A stretch of DNA of 64,000 nucleotides from positions 19,412,599 through 19,476,598 of the forward strand of contig NC_088177.1 of assembly GCF_028769735.1 (NCBI RefSeq), in the 5' to 3' direction. Position 1 is the first letter of the stretch, and the number at the start of each line of letters is the position of its first letter. The position numbers were made by a program, and so were the translations under genes. Of the stretch, positions 1 through 10,800 are shown one piece after another. This DNA is from Zonotrichia leucophrys gambelii. Taxonomy: Eukaryota; Chordata; Aves; Passeriformes; Passerellidae. Below the pieces are notes generated by a model, which was not told the DNA's origin, did no database searches, and saw nothing but the letters and a program-made list of their open reading frames with translations.

Positions 1-492
1 CCAATTCCTGACTTAATGTCTTAACAGAGAATGAACTATTTTGTTTTCAGGTGAAATGCTTTGCCAGGTGGAGTAGGATTAGGGGACCTAACATTGCACT
101 ATTTAAGTGTTAGCCTTTGCTGTCCTGTAGTAGCCATGTTCTTTTGTACCTCCCATTACAGGTGACATAAGATACTATGATTGCAAAAGCCCCTCAAATG
201 TCAAATGCTGATTCTCCTGTTTGATGCCCATGTGCACTCCAGGTAACACAAATTACTTCAGTGAAGTAATTTCTGACAGAGAACAGAATCTAAGCCCTTG
301 TTTTAGTGGCAGCTGTTGTAGTTGATACACCTGTCATGCCTCTGCCCCACAGTTGCTTCTGTGTTTGTAGATTTTGTTCTTTTGTTTCTGTTTCACATAA
401 GTAACAACCCTGGACTCCAGTCTAATCTCGCCTTCCTCATAATGCTATTTTCTGTTCTGTTTTCTTGTTTTGGTTTGGTTTTTTCCCTTCAG
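1..492 (+). other. BMPR2: BMPR2 last intron, 3' part
   Basis: This is non-coding sequence leading into the terminal BMPR2 exon. It ends in a T-rich polypyrimidine tract (about 463-490) and an AG at 491-492. The acceptor is placed there because exon sequence from 493 then continues a phase-1 codon to give V-G-D-S-S-Q. That matches the human exon 12/13 boundary, which falls after the first base of codon 956. The intron begins outside the window, and I see no other gene in this stretch. Confidence 0.85.
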
Positions 493-743
493 TAGGTGAC
501 TCCTCACAGGATGGCAAATCAGGCTCAGGAGAGAAGATCAAGAAACGTGTGAAAACGCCGTACTCGCTCAAGCGGTGGCGTCCGTCCACGTGGGTCATCT
601 CCACGGAGCCGCTGCACTGCGAGGTCAACAACAACGGCGGCGAGCAGGCAGTGCCCCCCAAATCCAGCACTGCTGTGTACCTTGCAGAGGGGGGCACTGC
701 CACCACCATGGTCTCCAAGGACGCAGGGGTGAACTGCCTGTGA
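493..743 (+). CDS. BMPR2: BMPR2 terminal coding exon (C-terminal tail of the type II BMP receptor)
   Basis: BMPR2 is a single-pass membrane serine/threonine kinase that binds BMPs with type I receptors and starts SMAD1/5/8 signalling. This exon encodes only the last 83 residues of its long cytoplasmic tail, with no kinase residues. The tail is known to bind LIMK1, Src and the dynein light chain Tctex-1. The translation starts [10 protein letters not shown] and includes [18 protein letters not shown] and [19 protein letters not shown]. It ends VNCL before TGA at 741-743. This agrees closely with the mammalian C-terminus, except for a variable middle (about codons 40-58, [20 protein letters not shown]). 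The first codon is split: two bases (TA) follow the acceptor, so the exon is phase 1. It is GC-rich against AT-rich flanks. The rest of the gene lies upstream of the window. Confidence 0.96.
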
Positions 744-932
744 AGCGCTTCAAAAGCCCACCTTTGTTTTGCGTTATTTGAAACAAACGTGCAGAAGACA
801 TTTTAAAAAACTGCTTTCTCCTCCTGTCAGCAACCCCTACCAAGGACTCGCTTTAAATAGATTTCAGCTATGCAGAAAATTTTTAGCTTATGCTTCCATA
901 TTTTTTGTTTTGTTTTATTTTTTGAACGTTTT

Positions 933-940
933 TGCACTTT
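933..940 (+). promoter_or_regulatory. miR-17/20/93 and miR-130/301 seed match in BMPR2 3' UTR
   Basis: TTGCACTTT carries a 7-mer match to the miR-17 family (GCACTTT, 934-940). An overlapping 7-mer matches the miR-130/301 family (TTGCACT, 933-939). It lies about 190 bases after the stop codon. miR-17/92 and miR-130/301 regulation of BMPR2 is established in mammals. Whether this exact site is used in birds is inference. Confidence 0.45.
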
Positions 941-1242
941 TATTTAGTATCGCTAAAGTTAAGTCTGTCTGTTTTGACCACGGAATATATATATGTGTAT
1001 CAAAGATGTGGTCTCAAAATATTTTTTTAAAAAAAAGTAACAAAAAAAAAGTATTGCTGATAATCAGTTTGGACCAGTTTCTTAAGGTCACTAAGAACAT
1101 AAGCAGACTATAAGACAGGTTTGACTGCAGTGGTGTCTTGTAACCATGTTTTGATTTCTGTGCACAAGCTAGTCTGTATATTTCTATGTTACAAAGTGTA
1201 TTCTCTTTTGAACCCCTTATTTTCCTTGTGTCATGTTGAAAT

Positions 1243-1250
1243 GTGCAATA
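1243..1250 (+). promoter_or_regulatory. miR-25/32/92/363 8-mer site in BMPR2 3' UTR
   Basis: GTGCAATA is a full 8-mer seed match for the miR-25/32/92 family, about 500 bases after the BMPR2 stop codon. Together with the miR-17 site upstream it would place BMPR2 under two members of the same miR-17~92 polycistron. Function is inferred from the seed match and from known mammalian targeting. Confidence 0.5.
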
Positions 1251-3576
1251 GTCTATAGTTCATAGTAGGCTTTACTGAAAAGTGTGTTTCTAAAACTGCC
1301 ACATGTTCCCATTTTTGTATTTGTTAATTTTTCCTTGACAGTTGAGCAGTCAGCCGGTCATGACAGTGAACTTTGCACATCGTAGCCAGCTTGAAGCAGC
1401 TGCCATTATCACATTGTGCTCAGAGGTGACAATGCATGAATTTTCCCCAACTTGAAAGGGCTTTAAAAAAGGAACAAAAAAAAAAAAACAATCTGAGCTC
1501 TGTACCTTTCTTTTGATCCTCCCTAATCAAAATGTGTTTCCTTTATAGTAGTAGATGCCAGCCTGTGAAGCTAAGTAACAAAATGTTGAACAAATGTAAG
1601 GAGACAGTGTCAGCCATTTTTCCATTTTATTTTGTGTGCAGTTTCACCCCCTGTATTTATGTAAAACCTTATTTAGATCACTAATGATGTACATTGAAAA
1701 ATACATTTTATTCAGAAATATTAGTAATTGTCATACTTTAAAAGCTTGAGTGAAGATAGGTTGTGAACATATTTTGTTTACACAGAGAAAAAAAGCATCG
1801 ATCTTACTTGGCACAAAACAGTTTGGTGATGAGTCACAAGTCTTTCCTGATGTACCTCCTTACAGACAGGATGGGGTAAAAATGAGCCTGATTCCTTATG
1901 CAGGTAGGTGCATCCTAATTGATGTTGTTGCCAAGTTGAGTTGAAACTCGTCCACCCTTCAGAGTTCTTAGAGGCCCTCATTCATCTTGTTAAGGTTTAC
2001 TGCATGCTTTTTAAAATCATGGGTGTTTGTGGGGGAGGGTTGGGGATTTTTTTTCCCCTCTGCTTAGTCCCTTCTTTCAGTTGGTATGCACATTGATTTT
2101 AGCTGTCAGTGAATGTGAATGTAATATGTATTGAGATAAATTGTTTATTCACTATCTCAAGTAAACCCTTCCTTTTTTTGGAATGATTGGTTTTACTGTC
2201 TACTGAAAGAAAATAATTTTCTTATTAGTTAGAACCTCCTTCCACCTAAGAAACAGCCTTCCACCTGAGAATTCTTTCCAATTGAAAACCCTTCAGTAAA
2301 AACTATCTGGAAATAAAAAGATGTATCACATCAGTCTTTGGTAACAAGCAAAGATTTATCACTTCATCTGAAAACTGGTGATGTTCAAAGAAAGAAAATC
2401 AATTCAGTCAGCCTGCCAGACTCCTGTGGCAGGATACTGGCAGCAAACAATTGCCTCCCCCAGCCTGTCTCCTTTCAGCTGACTGAAGCAGATGCTCTCT
2501 GCTTTTAAGCTCATTTGTTTCCTTGCCATTTTACCATTTTTTCCCCCTGAGGTAAACTTTGCCAACCCTGTTCTTCTCTATCTGCTGATACAGCCAATCT
2601 AATACATGCCTTGCTTACATCTGATTGATTCTTGCTGTTGCCCAAAATTCCTTGCTTGTTCTTGATTGCTATGATTTTCTCTTGTAACACTTCTTAACAT
2701 TTCTTAGATTCTCCTAGATATCTCCAAGAGATAGCACTATAAATGCAGACTTTGAGTAAGTGTAGTTGTAGAAATACAAGCCACAAGGCACATTTTGAGC
2801 TCCCTATGTTCCTTAAGCACCAGTTCAAATAGTACCTCTCGTCTCTGAGGCATAATTATGCTTTCCCCCTGTATAATGCACTTAGATCACCCCTTTTTAA
2901 AAACACAGCCTTCTTCTGGTTTGACTTTTAATTCACTCTCTGGCTTCCCATCTGCTGCAGTCTCACATCCCAGATGTTGAAAACCTGCCAGTTGCCCAGC
3001 TGGGTTTCAAGACCTGAATCAGAATTTCTGGCATTCTATTCATATTGCTCACTGGGTTCTCTTCTCCTTGGCCTCCTGTGAGTCTCCGTTTGGGGTGCAT
3101 AGTGGTGTTTTTTGGGGAGCACTGATCGTGATCTTGAGGACTCTTCACTCCTATCCCAATGACTTTTCTTTGCCTTGCATGTATCATCCATCAGCATTTC
3201 AGAATGTGGGCTGGAAACAATATTTAGGACTCTTACTAAATCAGACTATTCTGGGGAGAGAAAAATTGCTTCTCTGACTGCTGCTTCCTTCTGCTGAGAC
3301 ACAATTGCACCAGTCTTTGAGCCTTTCTTTGCAGGCCATGCCTTTGTAAGAAATCCAACTGTTTTGTGATCAGTGCAATCAAAATAACTTTAATACCAGA
3401 TGAAGATGTTGTTCTGCAGATTTCCTTCAACATTCTTAAACAATACTTTTTTTCTTTCCTTTGTCTATTTCTGTTACTTGCTGGAGGGTGTTTGGAATAA
3501 ATTATAATTAGTAGCAAGATTGGCTGTGCAATCTACCATGGATAAATATAATTTGTAAAATGATAGAAAAATGTAC

Positions 3577-3612
3577 TTTATCAGGAAATACAGATTTATC
3601 AGGAAATGTAGA
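3577..3612 (+). repeat. 18-bp tandem duplication (2 copies)
   Basis: The unit TTTATCAGGAAATACAGA is repeated immediately as TTTATCAGGAAATGTAGA, with two mismatches. It is a small local duplication inside the BMPR2 3' UTR, and no function is evident. Confidence 0.8.
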
Positions 3613-4073
3613 TTAAACAGATAAAATCTATTCTTTTTTGAAAGGTTAGTCCAAGCAAACTCTAAAGTAGGTCCCAAAATACTGTAATTCTGCACAGCCA
3701 GATTAAATCAGGTTAGAAGTTTGGTTTTAATGTTTAATTTAGTAATGCCATTTTTTTTCCTTACACCACATAATCCAGTGTCCATAGAATACTATCTCTG
3801 TAAGTTAAATGAAATTGAATTTTCGTGCTGCAGGGAATCGTCCTTAACCAAACAAAATACATGTAAGAGAAAGAATTCTACAAATCAAACACGGGGATGG
3901 TTGTTATTGTACAATAAACAAGGAAACCAAATGTGATTCATTTCCTTGTGAGTTATGATTTTGCTTATTTGATTTTCAGAAAAAGGAAAATTATCAAAGT
4001 TGATCATTTTCCATCAGTTTCTCATGTATATTGCAGACAAGATAAATACAGCAAAATTAAAATAGAATGGTAG

Positions 4074-4081
4074 TGTAAATA
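4074..4081 (+). promoter_or_regulatory. Pumilio response element in BMPR2 3' UTR
   Basis: TGTAAATA matches the PUM1/PUM2 consensus UGUANAUA exactly and sits inside the inferred 3' UTR. An 8-mer like this is expected by chance about once in several kilobases of AT-rich sequence, so confidence is modest. Confidence 0.3.
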
Positions 4082-5823
4082 CCTATTAATTGTGCCACTG
4101 TCAAATAGGCAGTAGTAGAATATTTGTTATGTAATTTATAATGGAGAATTCAAGTAAAATGGGAGAGCAAACAGTTTTGGTGTTTGTCTGTATAAGACAA
4201 AATCCAGCATCTTGCTGGGTATAGAAAATGGTTTACTAGCAGAAGGCAGGAGAGTTGTTTAGGTTAATGCATTGTCTCTTGTTCTGTTTCCTGTAACAGA
4301 GATACCAACGTAACATGGTTTTTAGACTGTGAATTCTAGCCCTTTGAACAGACATGCCTGTTGGTATTGGTATTGGTCAGATTGTAATTGGTATTTACAG
4401 GTCAGATTATCTGCACCACTTCCCTGAATTTGCTGATAGTGCTTTACAGCTTGATATACTAGCCAGTTAGTGTTACCAAGGCCTTTCTTGAAACTCCAAG
4501 ATGCACTTACACTGCACAGCTCAAGTAAAGGTATTCCCAATTTAAAAGAAAACCATCTAATGGTATCATAATTAGAATATTTTCAGAAACAACATTTCCA
4601 TTCTTGTTTTGCTTTCTTGGTGCCACTCGTTTGTCTCTAGTTTTTCATAGAGAAAATCACCTGATTTTCAAAGGCAACACATTTTGATTTTTTTTTCAGT
4701 GCACTGGGCACAAAACAATGCAAGATAGATGCTGGCAATTTTCAGGAAACAAGCAACAAAAACCTCCCACCTCATAAATATGTTCAGAAAGTTCACATCC
4801 TCCTACCTGTCAGCTTTCTCTAAAAGAAATCTGGTATCCTACCTGCCTCAGAGAGGAGAATAAGGAAGTTCTTTAATTGTATGGAATAAATTATTGCCCC
4901 CAAACTTAATAGTAATGAATACTTACTTAAAAAGATATATATATACATTGTATATGCCCTAGTTCCAGTGTTCAGTGCATTTTGCTCTAATGATATTCCA
5001 TTTTTAAATGTTAAAAAATATCCACTAATACAACATTACTGTGTCGATGTTCAGATTGTTATTTTCTTTACATGAAAAATACAAAAGTTTCCAACCATTC
5101 TTCCATTGAAATGTTACTGTGGACATTTCTTGCCTAATTAGGGTGATTTTAAAATTGACATATTTAATCTATAAATTAGAAATTAATTATGCTGTAGCTT
5201 TTACTTGTATAAAAATGTTGGCTGGTCCCGTTGCTGGAATAGGCTGGGTTTAAGCCATAAAAATAATAATTGCCAAGCACAGTAGCATATAAATGATCTG
5301 ATATCTAATTGGAAGATTTTTAGCATCTCATCAAAGTAAAATGAAATTGGATTGATCAGTCTTTGAAAGATCATAGACTGGACAACAATATTGTGCATAA
5401 ATTGGGATTATTTGAACTTTTCTGTCTGCTCTCCCAGTACCCATTTTAACTGATAATAACTATATTAACCTTCTTTTTAAAACATACTTACTAATTTTTG
5501 TTCAACCTCAAGCCTTTCTTCAGTGAAAAAACTACACGTATTGCAGTGCAGCCAGATATATATATTTTTATGTAAACTCTGTGTGTATTTAGATGCATAT
5601 GTATGTTGTGTGTAAGTTCCAGGATTAAATTCTGTGAGTTACAGCATCAGATGGTAGCACTGGTAGAAAGTATAATGTGGGGGGGGATTTTTCATATGCC
5701 ATTTTAAAATTGTCTATAGTGCATCACAGTAAAGCTGGGATCAGACTGTGACACACAGTCCAGTAGTTCAGGATCTCCTGTGACAGACTTGTCACTGATT
5801 GTTTGGGTGGAATGGATTTATAT

Positions 5824-5839
5824 GAGAGAGAGAGAGAGA
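5824..5839 (+). repeat. (GA)8 microsatellite
   Basis: Eight uninterrupted GA dinucleotides lie within the inferred BMPR2 3' UTR. It is a simple repeat and likely length-polymorphic. Confidence 0.9.
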
Positions 5840-7763
5840 AGCCTGGGAATGCACATGACAAGCTTTATCTGAAGCTGAGTAATTTAAGATACCTCTCTCA
5901 AAGATCAAAAAATAACCCAAAACACTTAAAACATGATAATTTTTACAAGGCTTTTTAATGTAGGAGCTATAGTTATATGTGTGGTTGCCGTTTAAACATA
6001 GTATTTTAGTCCATTAAATCAAATTGCATTTTAGGCTTCTATATTGTCATATGAAACTGTAGCTATAGAAATACATCCCTTTTTGATCTCACCCATCCCC
6101 CAAGTAGGTTCAGTTTTGACATGAAAGAGTAACAAATCAGTTTTCTCATTTGGGGATTCTTCGGTACCGAGTAAAATTGGAGGCAGAACTTCCATTTCTG
6201 CAAGAACAGATTTGTGCCCCTGCAAATGCAGATGGATGTAATGTTCAGCACCTGTATTCCTGAGGGAATGGGCACCTCCAGGGCTCCTGGCTGAGCCCAG
6301 TGCTCTTGGAATCCAGCAGGAGTCTGCCTCTGGCAGTGGACAGAGGGGGCTGGGTTCTGCTGGCTGTGCTGTTACAGGTTTCTGGGGAGGATTAGCCCTG
6401 GGAAAGCTGATGTGGAATGTGGGAGTGCGGGGCAGCCCTGGCTCCTGAGCCTTGCTGGGTGTTGCAGTTGGGGATTCAGGCTGTGGAGCTGGGTCAGCAC
6501 AGGGCAGCTGTGGCTTTGTCAGGAAGTGGGACTGCACTGGGGGAGTGGGAGTGGAAGGGTTCAAGATAAATCCTCATTTACACCAAGGCCCTTTAATGTT
6601 CAGCTGGGCTCCATGCAGGTCTGTGTTAGCAGTGCATTATTAATACAAGTTACTTCTTACAGCCATTTCTGTTTATTTCACTGTGGTTTAATATACACGT
6701 GTGCATAATAAGCAGGAACTAGTTGGAGTTATGCTAATTCTTAGTGTAATCATCAGCCATTTTTCAAAGCCTATTGCTGATTTCATCAGCAATTGTTTGA
6801 ATTTGCAAGTCATTCAGTTGGTTAACTTCAATGCATACACCACAGCACAGGAAGGAAGGATTTCTTCCCAGTCCTTACAGGCTTCTGCAGATGTTTCACT
6901 GGACTGTGTCCATCATGGCACAGCATCTCACCTGGTAACGATTTTAAAGCAGAAATAATTAGCCTTTATAACTTTCTAGTTCCAAGGTCTCCCAAACCTC
7001 CACTTTTGTAGCCCATTCACTTGTTTTTAAGACAGAAAACATGTGTGAGGTTTATTTCTAGAGCACTTGATTCACTTTCTTTTTTGTGCTTCAGAACTGT
7101 ATCATGAAGTTTCACACTTCAGTCTTGTTTATTCAGAAAATAGTTAATGTTTCTGGTCTTTGGGTCTTTGTAGTTTGTAAGAAGTCACAAGAACAAACAG
7201 GCAAGTCCAAGTTATAGCTGACTCATTTGTCACTTTTGAATTTCCTGATTGGTGACTCTTCTCTCTCTTTCACACTGTTGAAACGTATTTAAAACGGTTT
7301 GTGTTTATATGTTTCTTGTCTGCTTTTTGTCTCTAGAGGAAAGCGTGCTCTATTCACATTTATATAAGCTGGAATAATGTTTTACAATCGCTGTTGATTA
7401 TTTTCCCCCCAAATGCAGTATAAGAGGAAAATAAACATGGCAAGAATGAATTTTTAGGGTTTGGTCTTCTGTAAAGGCTGAAGTAAGAAGATGTGAAACT
7501 GCCATTTTCCTTATGAAAGACTGTAAAGAGAGCTGTACTTTCTGAGCGAGCTTTTCTGGGGGAAGAGGGGGAGAAATCCTAGAATATGGAGTCTCATCAG
7601 AACCCTTTTGTTAACGGGTATTTTTGGTTTTCCTCTCAAACGACTGAGGAAATATCATGTATGAATTTATAAATAATTGCTTTCAGTTATTTCTTTTGTA
7701 TAAGCTGCGCAATACCCTTGCTATGCTGTATAAGTTGTGTTTCATGGAACAGTGTGAGTATGA

Positions 7764-7769
7764 AATAAA
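7764..7769 (+). terminator. BMPR2: Candidate BMPR2 polyadenylation signal
   Basis: AATAAA is followed within about 20 bases by T/G-rich sequence (TTTTTGGTTTTT), the usual arrangement of hexamer, cleavage site and downstream element. It gives a 3' UTR of about 7.0 kb, close to the long human form. A second AATAAA at 7888-7893 is an alternative end. Confidence 0.5.
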
Positions 7770-7887
7770 AAGCTAATTTTTGGTTTTTAATCATCTGTGG
7801 ATGCCACTATGAAAGCTGACATTGTTAAAGCCACTACAGAGTTTTCTATGAATACTTGTAAGAATTGCTTTGTTATATATAAACCTA

Positions 7888-7893
7888 AATAAA
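7888..7893 (+). terminator. BMPR2: Alternative BMPR2 polyadenylation signal
   Basis: This is a second AATAAA, 124 bases after the first. The downstream sequence is less clearly GU-rich, so it ranks second. Confidence 0.35.
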
Positions 7894-7899
7894 GAGATT

Positions 7900-10800
7900 G
7901 TATTGATACAGAGACATTGGGTAAGAACATTTAAAAGGCTATTCTTTAGGCCTGAGAGAAAAGGCTTGCTGTAAAAATGGTGCATTATTCCATTTATTAA
8001 AGATCATATTAATGACAAAAAGCATGGTCTTTTGTTGGTTGTTCATATCGTTATTGGCCATGAGTATTAACATGCTCCAGGAGTGAGATGAAGAGGAAAC
8101 CCCCCTTGCATATGTGTGGGTTGGTTGAACTGAAAAAGATGGATTGGGTTATAGTAGAAGGATGCTACAAATTTCCACTGACTGATGCTTTTCCTCTATA
8201 CACAGATTGGTGGCCTCCATTCTGCAGCTTGGATGTTGATTTATCTCTCCTCCTCAATTACTGTTAATTTATTTTTCTCTATCCACAGTGATTCTTTTTG
8301 CAAGCAAATAAGTGATGCAAGTCTCTGGCCAAAGAACTAACTCAAAAAATCAAAGAAAGAAGGGATTTAAAAATCAAAGAAAGAGGAGCTTCATTTCTTG
8401 CTGTCATAAATAAGGAGGAAACAACAAACTGAGGCAAGTAGTGTATGGCTGAGTATCTGCCTGTATGGCAAATCATCTCAGCCCACAGTGAAGCTAGAAA
8501 CCTTTGGCTACAGGAAAGGACCATGGCAGGAATTGCTTTCCCTGGGAGCAGGAAGCACACTGGGAGTGGAGGCCAGCATGACAAAAGTAGCTGTGTCCCC
8601 AAAAGCAATTCTCACTTTTGGCTTGGCTGACAGTAAAAGCAGCCAAGTCCTGCCCTACCCCAGCAGGTGTGGCTGAGCCTTATCCTCAGGGCATCTGAGA
8701 AGCCTGACTCAGCCCTGCAGGAACAGAGTGTGAATGGTGAATTTTACTGATCGATTTTTCTTTGGGTGCATGAGCTACTTGGACTTAAGAAAGTCTCCTC
8801 ATGCTTTCCCTGTGTGACCTCATACACACCTCTGCCAGCTCTCCCCTGCAGAAATAACCACTTTTACTTGCTTTTGGTTTGCTAACGGGAATTGAAAATA
8901 GAACAACAATAATTATATTCCCCTTTGTTCCAGAGCAGTGATGCAGCTGCGGAACGTACTTTGTGGAACACAGCCATGTCAGTCTTCCATTTGTTTCCAT
9001 TCAGGGCTTTTTCCCTATTTACTTCTTGCTAATTCTGATGTTATGGAAATTCTCCACGTGCAGGAGATTATACACATCTGCTCACTGCCATGACCCAAAC
9101 CACATTCTATTGGATAAGAAGGTTCATTTTCCATAGGCAGGAAAACTCAACTATACCAAAATATTTCTATAAATCCAGCCTTTCATGTTAACCTGAAACA
9201 TTGTCATTCTCCATCCAGGGAAGAGTTGAAATGTTTTGATTCCTGGAATTTAAACAGCACACTTGGATATTCTCCTTTATGTCAGGGGATCTTCTTTCAG
9301 CTCTCAGTACCACAGGTACCACAGGTCTGTGAGAAATCCACAAATGGTGATCTGAGCTGAAGTCATGCTTTGGGGATCATTGATGCCTCTTTTAAAAAGA
9401 CAACAAATGAGGCTGCCTGAGGACAGCTGGTCTGTGGGAGGTGATTAAGGAAAGCAAGTCTGTATTTACTATACAGTGTCTGAGCAAATGGCATTTCCAG
9501 ACAGGGCTCACATGAGCACTGGAAAAATGTTAAGGATGCACATATTGAGAAATGTTGGAAACAACTGATCCAGGTGCATTTCAATTCACAGGACAGGAGC
9601 TTTCCAGCACCCTCTATCACAGTCCATCAAATCCTTTTGAGAACAAGGACATAGAGTGAGTAGAGAGCAGGCAGGTGCCTTGGGCAGATAAAGCCCAAAG
9701 CCAGTGGGCAGCACCTCAAGTACACGAGGTGGATTTGAGGAAGGAGAAAGCATGAAGGGAAGCTGGGGAGACTTGTTTCAGGCATCAGCAACACTGTAGA
9801 ACTCAGCATTTGTCTTTGGCCCAATTTCTTTGTTGTTGCTGCCAAGTGCTAGCAGGAAAGGATAGTGTAGGGCGTTGTGATAAAAAGGGTACAGAGGTTG
9901 TACAGCTCGTTTTACCCGTGCCACTGAGTGTGACAGGCTGCAAGCAGCTCCTAGGAAAGGTACAGGCCTGTTTGCTTTCCCCTGTCACCTATTGCAGCCT
10001 TTGTTTGGGAGAAATTCGTGCCACAAGCTATCAGATTTCCTAATCAGAATGACTAGAAATACAGCTTTCTTAAGCTACTTTTGTGCACAGGGGAGTGAGA
10101 TTGGCTTGTGCTCTGTTCCTGGTTTTGTTCCTGACAGTCTGCGTGCTTTGCAGTGACTGGTATTTTGCCAGTCTGCTGTAATACTGAAATTACACCTGTT
10201 TTCTCCATCTCCTTCCCTTTCATTGCCTTTGTCCCATTTCCTCTTTCCTCTTATTGGAAAGGTAATAATTGGTCCTTGCAGATATATTGTAAAGAGTAAC
10301 TTCTAGCACCTTCAGGTCTCTGGATTGGTTAAAAAAATGAGATCTGGCACAACTCACTGTAGCAGGGTATAGGTGTGACTAGCCCAGGAGGTAGGCATTG
10401 CTGATGCACACATCACCTGTGCTGGTGCAACCAACATGTGTATGGATGACCAGGGAATTTCCTGCAGGACTGATCTCTGCTGAGGTGGAAACACTTTATT
10501 GAGAACCTGTTTGTTTTTTTTTTTTGCCATTCCAAGGATTTTCTTGCAGGACCAATAACAATTCTGAATCAGGCTTCAGAAGTGGCTGACTTAAAATCAC
10601 TATTAAGCAGGCTAACTTTATTTATTGTTTGTTTCTGGAAAACCAGAATGCAACTAAATAATGTGTTTGAGCTTCGCCCTGTGATCATGAGGGATAGAAA
10701 TGTGCTTTTAAGGCACAGACAAGCAGAAATTCTCATCCATTTATTTAAGCTGTGAACTGAGACTGACATGAGAAGTATTTGCAGCCAGGCAGATGCAAGC

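Larger units (their letters stand above)
744..7790 (+). other. BMPR2: BMPR2 3' UTR (long)
   Basis: This is AT-rich sequence downstream of the BMPR2 stop with no supportable coding gene. The human BMPR2 3' UTR is also very long, in the 7-8 kb range, so continuation to the AATAAA at 7764 or 7888 is plausible. Visible regulatory-type sites include an overlapping miR-130 and miR-17 family seed match at 933-940, a miR-25/92 8-mer at 1243-1250 and a Pumilio element at 4074-4081. Several weaker AATAAA hexamers (for example 2312-2317) could serve shorter isoforms. A GC-rich block at about 6250-6560 interrupts the AT-rich composition. The end point is inferred from signals only. Confidence 0.7.

Noticed and set aside
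769..1113. 114-codon open frame just after BMPR2
   Set aside because: It lies in the 3' UTR, is AT-rich and low in complexity (runs of F, K and N), and has no start context or homology I recognise.
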